A DNA stretch of 64,000 nt from Streptococcus parasanguinis ATCC 15912 (lineage in GTDB: Bacteria > Bacillota > Bacilli > Lactobacillales > Streptococcaceae). Positions 57,285 to 64,000 of this stretch are shown here, piece by piece. The stretch lies in the NCBI RefSeq assembly GCF_000164675.2, contig NC_015678.1, positions 1,178,001 through 1,242,000 of the forward strand, read 5' to 3'. The translations under genes were made by a program, and so were the position numbers. Under the pieces are notes generated by a model, which was given only the letters and a program-made list of their open reading frames with translations, made no database searches and was not told the DNA's origin. How positions within the stretch are numbered: position 1 is the first letter of the stretch; every line of letters starts with the position of its first letter.

Positions 57285-58290
57285 GATTTTTCTTCTTATC
57301 TCGTACCCACAGCATAGCTAGCCCAAAGAGGTGACTGCCAAACAGGCCGGTCACAAAAATCAGCTTGCCCCTATCTGGATAAGTAAGGGGGAGGCTGCTA
57401 AAGCCATAGCGAGCCCACTCGATAAAGATCGGATGCGAAAAGTAAAGGGCTATACTCATTTGCTTTAAATACTGCAAATCATAGCTTTTCAAAAAGGACG
57501 ATCGCAGGCAGGCATTGACCAAATAAACGGTCACAAAGGGAAGTAGAAAGAAAAAGTTCTTATCAATTCCTTCGTGTTGAAAAATGATGATTCCTTCTAG
57601 ACAGAGCAAACCAAAGGCAAGAGCTAGCTTTTGCCAACGGTGAATTCTAAAAGCTTGTGCATGAAAATGATCATACAGATAGTAACCCATATAGATAAAA
57701 ATGGGCGTGTAAAAGAGACCATTTCGCGCTGTAAAAAATAAATTGCTGTAGAGCTGGTAACCTTTGAGAAGACTTGTGGTGTCCAGATAAGCCGAATAGG
57801 TCTCGATCAAGCCCCAGCAATAGAGGAGCAAGGCCAGGAAACCCGTCCAAACCATGCCTAGGCGTTTGACTAATTGATTGACCAAAAACAAGCCCAGCAA
57901 AAAGGCCGGGATATACCAGAGTTGGTAGCACATGCCCAGATAGATCAGTGCGATGAGAACACCTGCAGGAAAGAGATAGACAGGAAGATGAAGACTAGAA
58001 AAAAAGACCCAGGCATACGGAAGGTAAACAAAACTCCAAAACAAATAGGTTTTTACGATTTTGACCAGATAGGCCTTCATTTTCTGAGAATCCCCTAGTG
58101 ATTGCTTGAGGAAAAAGCTGGCACAGACGATAAAAAATGGAACCGCTAGCCGGCCGAGCATACTCTTAAGACCAAAATGCAGTGGCTCATAGGAGGTCAA
58201 GCGACCACTATGCACCAATATCACTGCAATCGCAAAGAGGTATTGAAAAAAGCTGATACTAGAGGTGTTATAGAGGGGATTCTTTTGCAT
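57265..58290 (-). CDS. Membrane acyltransferase (acyltransferase-3 family)
   Basis: 341 aa, about ten membrane segments. The N-terminal pattern YLFAIAVILVHSGRL holds the conserved His of the family, and GRLAVPFFIVCASFF the usual Arg-containing second motif. These enzymes O-acetylate or acylate cell-envelope sugars; target unknown. AAGGAG precedes the ATG. Single gene. Confidence 0.85.
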   Translation of the reverse strand: MQKNPLYNTSSISFFQYLFAIAVILVHSGRLTSYEPLHFGLKSMLGRLAVPFFIVCASFFLKQSLGDSQKMKAYLVKIVKTYLFWSFVYLPYAWVFFSSLHLPVYLFPAGVLIALIYLGMCYQLWYIPAFLLGLFLVNQLVKRLGMVWTGFLALLLYCWGLIETYSAYLDTTSLLKGYQLYSNLFFTARNGLFYTPIFIYMGYYLYDHFHAQAFRIHRWQKLALAFGLLCLEGIIIFQHEGIDKNFFFLLPFVTVYLVNACLRSSFLKSYDLQYLKQMSIALYFSHPIFIEWARYGFSSLPLTYPDRGKLIFVTGLFGSHLFGLAMLWVRDKKKNQKTSPI

Positions 58291-58393
58291 ATTCCTACTC
58301 CTTGCCCAATGCAGTTTCTATGGTTATTTTAGCATGAAAGGGAAGGCCAAGCAAGGAATCTTACATCCTTATCTACCTTTTTTCCTCTATTTT

Positions 58394-58402
58394 TGATATA
58401 CT
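58394..58402 (+). promoter_or_regulatory. Extended -10 promoter of pabB (putative leaderless start)
   Basis: TG-A-TATACT, then 6 nt, then the ATG at 58409. No ribosome-binding site or good -35. Confidence 0.6.
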
Positions 58403-58408
58403 CAAAGC

Positions 58409-60136
58409 ATGCATAAACAAACCATTATTGATTTTAAAGAGCTTGGATTGCGCCACCTTTTCACCAAGCCCATAAAGGAATTAAAAACTAGAAACCTCGA
58501 CCAGGTAGAGGCTCTTCTTAGAGAAGTCGAAGCCTACCAGGAGCAAGGTTTTTATGCTGTTGGCTATGTCAGCTATGAGGCTGCTCCTGCTTTTGAGAAG
58601 AAATTTGCTGTCCATCCAGCACCTCTTATGGGAGAGTATCTCCTCTATTTTACGATCCACGAGGAGGTCGAAACCCTTCCTTTTCCAGAGGACTATGGGG
58701 CAGTGGATCTTCCAGCCAATTGGAAGGAAGAGGTAGAGGCACCTGCTTATCAAGAAGCTATCGAGACCATCCATCACCATATCCGCCAGGGAGATACCTA
58801 CCAGGTCAACTACACTGTCCAGCTTTCTCAAGAGCTTAAGTCTGACCCTTTGGCCATCTACAACCGCTTAGTGGTTGAGCAGAAAGCCCGTTACAATGCC
58901 TTCATCCAGCACGATGATGTCTCCATCCTCTCCATCAGTCCTGAGCTCTTTTTTGAGCAAAACGACCGGCTACTGACCACGCGCCCTATGAAGGGAACGA
59001 CGCGCCGTGGTCTCACAAACCAAGAGGATCTTCAAGAGGCTGCTTGGCTAGAAGCCGATCCAAAAAATCGAGCAGAAAACATGATGATCGTGGATCTCCT
59101 CCGCAATGACATGAACCGGATTTCGGAAATTGGAAGTGAGCAGGTGACCCGTCTTTGCCAAGTCGAGCAATACTCCACCGTTTGGCAGATGACCTCGACC
59201 ATTGAAAGTCGCTTGCGAGCTGAGATCGACCTGGTCCAAACCTTCCGAGCTCTCTTTCCTTGTGGCTCGATTACAGGAGCACCGAAGATCTCCACTATGG
59301 AAATCATCCAAAAGACGGAGAAGGCTCCTCGAGGTGTCTACTGTGGAACGATCGGCATCCTTCTTCCAAAAGGGAAACGGATTTTTAATGTAGCCATCCG
59401 GACTCTTCAAATGCAGGGAGATCAAGCCATCTATGGCGTGGGAGGAGGCATCACTTGGGACAGCAAATGGGAAAGTGAATACCAGGAAACCAAGCAAAAA
59501 TCGGCTGTCCTTTACCGGCAAGAGCCTCACTTTGAGCTCCTGACGACCGGCCGCATCCACCAAGGAGAGTTGTCTTTCTTAGACCAACATGTAACACGCT
59601 TGAGAGAAGCTAGTCGCTACTTTGCCTATCCTTATGATGAGCAAAAACTCCTGAAAGAACTTCAAGAAGAGCTCGCTCATTTGGAGTCCAACCTTGACTA
59701 TCGTTGTCGGATTGCCTTGCAAAAAAACGGGACCTTCCACCTAGTGATCACGGAGCTGACAGACTTGCCAGCTGGCTATCTACAGGCCCAACTGACAGAG
59801 CAGAAGCTTGATTTAGCAACGCCATTTACTTATTTCAAAACGAGTCAGAGAGACCATCTCAACCAGTCAGATCACGAGCAAATTTTCCATCTGCCAGACG
59901 GAAGCTTGCTAGAGACGACGATTGGCAATCTGGTGCTGGAGATAGAGGGACAACTCTACACCCCACCAGCTCACCTCCCCTTACTCGATGGCATTTATCG
60001 GCGCCATCTTCTTGAGACCCAGCAAGTTGAAGAAAAACTCTTAACTCTGAACGATTTAACAGACGCTGATCGTATTTATGCCTGCAATGCTCTTCGTGGT
60101 CTCTACGAACTCGATTTTCAAAGAAAGGATTCCTGA
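58409..60136 (+). CDS. pabB: Bifunctional aminodeoxychorismate synthase component I / aminodeoxychorismate lyase
   Basis: 575 aa. Residues about 1-370 form the chorismate-binding PabB domain (TTRPMKGTTRRG, CGSITGAPKISTMEII); residues about 380-575 resemble PabC, the PLP-dependent lyase (FLDQHVTRLREASRYF, LETTIGNLVLE). Together they convert chorismate (with glutamine amidotransferase PabA) to p-aminobenzoate for folate. No Shine-Dalgarno sequence precedes the ATG. The stop overlaps the next start (TGATG). Typical streptococcal fusion. Confidence 0.92.
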   Translation: MHKQTIIDFKELGLRHLFTKPIKELKTRNLDQVEALLREVEAYQEQGFYAVGYVSYEAAPAFEKKFAVHPAPLMGEYLLYFTIHEEVETLPFPEDYGAVDLPANWKEEVEAPAYQEAIETIHHHIRQGDTYQVNYTVQLSQELKSDPLAIYNRLVVEQKARYNAFIQHDDVSILSISPELFFEQNDRLLTTRPMKGTTRRGLTNQEDLQEAAWLEADPKNRAENMMIVDLLRNDMNRISEIGSEQVTRLCQVEQYSTVWQMTSTIESRLRAEIDLVQTFRALFPCGSITGAPKISTMEIIQKTEKAPRGVYCGTIGILLPKGKRIFNVAIRTLQMQGDQAIYGVGGGITWDSKWESEYQETKQKSAVLYRQEPHFELLTTGRIHQGELSFLDQHVTRLREASRYFAYPYDEQKLLKELQEELAHLESNLDYRCRIALQKNGTFHLVITELTDLPAGYLQAQLTEQKLDLATPFTYFKTSQRDHLNQSDHEQIFHLPDGSLLETTIGNLVLEIEGQLYTPPAHLPLLDGIYRRHLLETQQVEEKLLTLNDLTDADRIYACNALRGLYELDFQRKDS

Positions 60137-60750
60137 TGAAACTTATTTTTTTACATGGACTAGGGCAAGATGTCCTCTCTTGGCAAGGAGTCCAATTTGC
60201 ACTTTCACCCTTGCACTCCAAAACTTTTGATATTTTCTCCCATCCAAAAGAAAGCTATCAGGAAGTCAAAGAAAGGTTGATGGAGCGCCTCCAGCAAGAA
60301 AGCGAACCCTTTATTCTGGTAGGACTCTCACTAGGTGGCGTGCTCGCTCTTGATCTCTCCAGACAAGACTTCCCGCAACTCAAGGGCTTGGTCCTTGCAG
60401 GAACTCAATACAAACTCAACACCAACCCCCTCTATCGGCTCCAGATCCTTCTCTTTCGTCTACTTCCCAAGCATGTCTTTGAAAAACAAGATGCCAATAA
60501 ACAACAGATGATTCAAATCTTGACCGAATTAAAAGGGCTCAATTTAACCGATACCGCAAAAGCTTGCCCTCTCCCTAGCTTGGTTGTTTGTGGTAGCAGA
60601 GATTGGGCCAATCAATCTTCTTCTAAAAAATTGGCCAAGCTCCTGCCAAAAGGCCGCTATCAAGAAATCGCAGACGGAGGTCATCTACTCAATACCGAGA
60701 AACCCTATGAACTCGCGCAAGCCATCAAAGAGTTTGTTGCTGGGTTCTAA
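60136..60750 (+). CDS. Alpha/beta hydrolase
   Basis: 204 aa, small cytosolic alpha/beta hydrolase. FLHGLGQD (oxyanion loop), VGLSLGG (nucleophile Ser), VVCGSRDWANQ (acid Asp) and GGHLLNTEKP (His) form a complete catalytic triad. Coupled to pabB by a 1-nt overlap, hinting at a folate-linked role that is not established. Substrate unknown. Confidence 0.9.
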   Translation: MKLIFLHGLGQDVLSWQGVQFALSPLHSKTFDIFSHPKESYQEVKERLMERLQQESEPFILVGLSLGGVLALDLSRQDFPQLKGLVLAGTQYKLNTNPLYRLQILLFRLLPKHVFEKQDANKQQMIQILTELKGLNLTDTAKACPLPSLVVCGSRDWANQSSSKKLAKLLPKGRYQEIADGGHLLNTEKPYELAQAIKEFVAGF

Positions 60751-60754
60751 AATT

Positions 60755-60935
60755 AAGAGGCTGGGACAAAAGTCCTAGCCTCTCAATTATTTTTGGATTG
60801 TCGAGCAAGACGCAGTGGTTGAGTGGGCTCTACTACGCTGATTTCATCAGCTTTTACAGCCCTACTCAACTGTGCGGAGGTGGGACGACGAAATCGAATT
60901 CTAACGAATTACCGATTTCTGTCCCACTCTCTTTT
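60755..60935. repeat. 181-bp structured intergenic repeat, copy 2
   Basis: Same sequence as 12440-12620 except G for A at 60837. Here it follows a rightward gene by 4 bp, and its left hairpin with TCAATTATTTTT could terminate that transcript. Confidence 0.85.
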
Positions 60936-60953
60936 TTTAGAAATATTTGAGAA

Positions 60954-60989
60954 TTGCTTGATAGTTATTTGAAAAGCAAGCTGTATACT
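60954..60989 (+). promoter_or_regulatory. Promoter region of the ABC exporter, with inverted repeat
   Basis: TTGCTT and AAGCAA (60954-60979) flank 14 nt just ahead of a -10 box TATACT at 60984-60989. No well-spaced -35; the palindrome may be a response-regulator or repressor site. Confidence 0.45.
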
Positions 60990-61035
60990 AAGAGTGTAAA
61001 GAAAACAACTAGTCATTTGGACGAAGGAGAAAACC

Positions 61036-61944
61036 ATGGAAAAAGTATTAGAAATTTCCCATTTGAGCAAAAAATTCGGTCATCAATACGCCTTAAATGA
61101 TGTGAATCTCACCATTCGCAAAGGCGACGTCTACGGCCTGATCGGTAAAAATGGCGCAGGGAAAACCACCCTCATCAAGGTCATCACCCAGCTGATTCAA
61201 GAAACCAACGGAAGCGTCTCTCTCTTTGCTTCTACAAGTCGCTCCCAGTGGACGCAAGCCCTGAAACGGGTCGGATCCGTCATTGAGAGTCCCGTGGCTC
61301 ACAAGCATATGACCGCCTATCAAAACCTGGTCTACTATTGCAAGGCTCGCCATATTCCCAATCCCGACCAGGTCATCAAAGAAACCTTGAACTATGTCGG
61401 CCTGAATAATACGGGTAAGAAGAAATTCCGCGATTTTTCACTAGGGATGAAACAACGGTTGGGAATTGCGATTGCGCTCATTGCCAAGCCCGACTTCCTT
61501 ATTCTGGACGAACCCATCAATGGCCTTGATCCAGTCGGAATCAAGGAATTCCGTCAGATGATCAAGCGCCTCAATGATGAACTCGGCATGACCATCCTCA
61601 TTTCCAGTCACATCCTCTCTGAACTCTATCTGGTTGCCAATCGTTTTGGCATTGTCGACCAAGGGCGCCTGATCAAAGAAATTAGCAAGGCTGAATTCGA
61701 AGAACAAGGAGAAGACTACATCATCCTCAAGACCAGTCAGCTAGCCCTTGCGAGTCAACTGATCCAGGATCAGCTCCATCACCGTATCAAGGTCATCGAT
61801 AAGGATGGAGAAATCCATATCTTCGGACAGACTCACGATATTAAAGTCATTGTCAAAGCCCTCGTTCAAGCGGATATCGACGTGGATGAAATCTACTATG
61901 CCCGCCAGGATCTGGAAAAATTCTTTACGGACTTGGTAGATTAG
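61036..61944 (+). CDS. ABC transporter ATPase (BcrA/drug-exporter type)
   Basis: 302 aa. Walker A GKNGAGKTT, Q-loop-like region, signature LGMKQRLGIA (LSxGxxQ variant FSLGMKQR), Walker B LILDEPINGLDP and H-loop SSHILSE. C-terminal extension typical of bacitracin/lantibiotic-type exporters. AAGGAG precedes the ATG. Pairs with the permease 54 nt downstream; the divergent-side two-component system at 62772-64000 may control it. Confidence 0.92.
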   Translation: MEKVLEISHLSKKFGHQYALNDVNLTIRKGDVYGLIGKNGAGKTTLIKVITQLIQETNGSVSLFASTSRSQWTQALKRVGSVIESPVAHKHMTAYQNLVYYCKARHIPNPDQVIKETLNYVGLNNTGKKKFRDFSLGMKQRLGIAIALIAKPDFLILDEPINGLDPVGIKEFRQMIKRLNDELGMTILISSHILSELYLVANRFGIVDQGRLIKEISKAEFEEQGEDYIILKTSQLALASQLIQDQLHHRIKVIDKDGEIHIFGQTHDIKVIVKALVQADIDVDEIYYARQDLEKFFTDLVD

Positions 61945-61998
61945 TCAAACCACCGTCTCGTATTACTTATCCCACATATTTCATTTAGGAGATTTATC

Positions 61999-62751
61999 AT
62001 GTTGCATACCATTCAAGCAGATTTTTACAGACTTTTTCGCTCCAAAGGTTTTTGGATTACAGAAGCCATTCTCGTTCTTAACATCCTGTCTGGAGTCATC
62101 TTTGGAGCTACCGGCCACGTTGGCGTCAATACGGAATCCAAATTACCCCAAGCAACCGAAGTTTGGACGGGCTTTAAAGCCTTGACCAACTACTCTTCCA
62201 GCATCAGTGTGACCATCCTCTTTACCATTATTGTCATCACCTTGGTCCTGGGAACAGACTTAACGCAAAACTTATACAAGAATAGCCTGGCCTATGGCGT
62301 TTCTCGCACTAGCTACTACTTTGCCAAAAGCGCAGTCGTCCTGACCATTGCTCTCTTTCAATTTCTTGTTTCTTATGGTCTCGTCTTCTTGATCGCGACC
62401 CTCTACAATGGACTTGGCACCATGCCAGAGCACTTCTTGGCTCATTTTGGTCTGACTGTGCTGATTCAGTTCCTCTGCACCTTGGCTTGGGTCAGTATCA
62501 TTTCCTTCCTCCTCTACGCCAGCCAATCCATCACCTTGGCCTTCGTTGGCTACTTCATCGGAAATATCCTCTTAAGCCTGCCTGCGCTCTTCTTTAAAGA
62601 TATTGACATTTTCCACTTTATAAACTTGGAGTTCCAATATTCCTTGGTCCAAAGTACAACAGCAACGACCAACACTCTCTCGATTGCCCTTGGATTCATC
62701 CTTGTTTTTGGCTTCCTAGGACTCGCTACTTTTAAACACAAAGATTTATAA
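61999..62751 (+). CDS. ABC-2-type transporter permease
   Basis: 250 aa with six membrane segments and a large outside loop after the first. Partner of the upstream ATPase. TAGGAG precedes the ATG. Such two-gene exporters often protect against peptide antibiotics, but no specific substrate can be named. Confidence 0.88.
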   Translation: MLHTIQADFYRLFRSKGFWITEAILVLNILSGVIFGATGHVGVNTESKLPQATEVWTGFKALTNYSSSISVTILFTIIVITLVLGTDLTQNLYKNSLAYGVSRTSYYFAKSAVVLTIALFQFLVSYGLVFLIATLYNGLGTMPEHFLAHFGLTVLIQFLCTLAWVSIISFLLYASQSITLAFVGYFIGNILLSLPALFFKDIDIFHFINLEFQYSLVQSTTATTNTLSIALGFILVFGFLGLATFKHKDL

Positions 62752-62790
62752 CAAACAGGCTTGACGATTGGTCAAGCCTGTTTGTTTAGT
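62751..62790. terminator. Bidirectional terminator
   Basis: Perfect 15-bp arms ACAAACAGGCTTGAC and GTCAAGCCTGTTTGT. It overlaps the last codons of the leftward kinase gene. Confidence 0.9.
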
Positions 62791-63659
62791 GTAATGGTCA
62801 AGATAAACCAGTCTGCCTCCGTTGCCAATTGCAAGTCGCCCCCTAAGATCTCTACAAAATTTTGAATAATGTAAAGGCCCAAGCCAGATGACTCTTCTGT
62901 GTCCGATAAATTCTCAGAGTAGAAGCGACTAGCCAGTTGGTCTAAATGCTGGATCGGTTGTTGCACGATATTGCGCAGCTCGACCCGAATCGTGTCCACG
63001 TCCGAGGTCAAGGTCAAACGTGCCTGCTCCTTTCCATGCTTGAGGACATTGCTGAGCATATTTTGCAAGAGGCGCTCCCAGAGCTCGGGATCCGTAGCAT
63101 AATGAAGATGCTCTTCTAGCTCTACCTCTAAGGCAATCCCCGCCTCAGACAAGCTATCGTAATACTGGAATAACTGCTGAGTTAGGACTTGGCTGAGATC
63201 GACGTCTGAAATCCGAGGCTGAATGGCTCCCTCCATCAAGCGTCTGTATTCCAAGAGAGATTCCAGGCGTTTTGAGACGACTTGAAGATTGGAAGCAATT
63301 TTCTTCAGCTTTTCCTCTTCCTGCGTCCCACCCTTGATGATTTGTTGGGTATAGCCCGACGCAATGGTCAAAGGCGTCCGAATATCGTGAGCAATATTAC
63401 TGATAGCCATATCCAAGGTCTTTTTCTCTTGAAAGGCAATCCGATTGGTCCGCTCGATCTGATCAAAGAGATCACTGACCTGCTTGGTCAAGGCGACCAA
63501 TTCTTTTTTTGAGACCTGGGAGGTCAGTCGTACCCCACTCCCACTTTGAAGCTTCTTTTGAATCTGCTCCCGCAAATCCTTTAAGGCAGAAAGCAAGCGA
63601 GCATAGCCCAAACCCAAGAAAAGGACAAGGACGACAAGAATTAGAACTAAAACCCACAT
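62772..63659 (-). CDS. Sensor histidine kinase
   Basis: 295 aa. One N-terminal membrane segment (residues 2-20) with almost no outside part, then a coiled region, HisKA with phospho-acceptor His in SNIAHDIRTPL, and a HATPase domain (N box LLQNMLSNVLKHG; G box SSGLGLYIIQ). The lack of an outside sensor suggests it senses in the membrane or through a transporter. Start overlaps the regulator stop (TAATG) with AAAGGAG upstream. Confidence 0.9.
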   Translation of the reverse strand: MWVLVLILVVLVLFLGLGYARLLSALKDLREQIQKKLQSGSGVRLTSQVSKKELVALTKQVSDLFDQIERTNRIAFQEKKTLDMAISNIAHDIRTPLTIASGYTQQIIKGGTQEEEKLKKIASNLQVVSKRLESLLEYRRLMEGAIQPRISDVDLSQVLTQQLFQYYDSLSEAGIALEVELEEHLHYATDPELWERLLQNMLSNVLKHGKEQARLTLTSDVDTIRVELRNIVQQPIQHLDQLASRFYSENLSDTEESSGLGLYIIQNFVEILGGDLQLATEADWFILTITLNKQA

Positions 63660-64000
63660 TACTTGTCTCCTTTCAAGCGAACACCCAAGCCCCAGACCGT
63701 TTCAATATAGTCCTCATCTGGATCGAGCTGAGCAATTTTCTTTCGGAGATTGCTCAATTGGGCATTGAGCGTATTGTCTCCAGGCAGATAAACTTCTTCC
63801 CAGACCGCCTCATACAATTCTTCCTTGGTGAAAATCTTCTTTGGATGAACCAGCAAGGTCTCAAAAATTTGAAATTCTTTTTTGCCCAAACGAAGCGTCT
63901 GTTCTTCAGACTCCAGTTCAAAGGTTTCTGGATTTAAGACCAAATTCTTAAAGGAAAGCTTTTGCGACGCTTGAGCTTCCTGTACTACCGTCGGTTGATT
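63659..64000 (-). CDS. OmpR-family response regulator, C-terminal part (cut by window edge)
   Basis: 113 residues visible, continuing past 64000. The visible part is the winged-helix DNA-binding domain: LTLRLGKKEFQIFETL-type pattern, KIFTKEELYEAVW, LPGDNTLNAQLSNLRKKI and VWGLGVRLKGDK. The receiver domain must lie outside the window. Forms a two-component system with the kinase, overlapping by one base. Confidence 0.9.
   Translation of the reverse strand, partial: NQPTVVQEAQASQKLSFKNLVLNPETFELESEEQTLRLGKKEFQIFETLLVHPKKIFTKEELYEAVWEEVYLPGDNTLNAQLSNLRKKIAQLDPDEDYIETVWGLGVRLKGDK

Overview
The window is chromosomal DNA of a low-GC Gram-positive coccus, very probably a viridans-group Streptococcus of the sanguinis/parasanguinis/mitis type. 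The evidence is YSIRK-type signal peptides with LPXTG anchors, a DexB whose predicted catalytic residues fall at D194/E236/D313, a streptococcal MET-box in front of metE, a SczA/CzcD-like zinc locus, a lone ferrochelatase, and a streptococcal-style hut cluster. I see no rRNA, tRNA, CRISPR array, intact transposase or replication origin.

Layout. 1-12.4 kb is a cell-surface block read leftwards: a small lipoprotein, two large wall-anchored subtilases and a wall-anchored 5'-nucleotidase. 12.4-15 kb holds a 181-bp structured repeat and phosphoketolase (xfp). 15.3-26.9 kb is a histidine-utilisation cluster: hutI leftwards, and hutU-ftcD-fchA-fhs-hutD-permease-hutH-hutG rightwards. It is followed by a 978-aa BTAD/AfsR-like regulator. 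metF and metE follow at 30.1-33.3 kb. 34.1-38 kb carries dexB and a GH31 glucosidase, the latter with a cre site. 38-42.5 kb holds a CPBP protease, ktrA/ktrB, a nucleoside phosphorylase and an acetyltransferase. 42.6-50 kb is mixed: a DeoR regulator with a HAD phosphatase, two alpha/beta hydrolases (one frameshifted), a LysR regulator, an alcohol dehydrogenase and hemH. 50-53.4 kb has the CDF zinc exporter with its TetR regulator, two small membrane proteins and an AEC transporter. 53.5-57.2 kb is an apparently foreign four-gene ECF transporter operon beside truncated gene debris, including an hsdS stump. 57.2-64 kb has an acyltransferase, a PabB-PabC fusion, a small hydrolase, the second copy of the 181-bp repeat, an ABC exporter, and a two-component system running off the right edge.

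How genes work together. HutH, HutU and HutI convert histidine to formiminoglutamate. Two exits are then encoded: HutG (to glutamate and formamide) and FtcD/FchA/Fhs (to glutamate, ammonia and C1-tetrahydrofolate). metF and metE next door could use folate-borne one-carbon units for methionine.

Most interesting signals. (1) The hutI and hutU promoters each carry two TTGAC-type heptamers repeating every 11 bp and ending exactly 8 bp before a -10 box. That is the layout used by SARP-family activators, and a BTAD-domain regulator is encoded at the far end of the cluster. (2) Three unrelated genes (ktrB, a lysR gene, pabB) lack a ribosome-binding site and have an extended -10 box exactly 6 nt before the ATG, suggesting leaderless mRNAs. 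(3) The ECF operon has complementary defects in its two ATPases and a structured 5' leader. (4) The 181-bp repeat occurs twice with one substitution and can fold into three successive hairpins.
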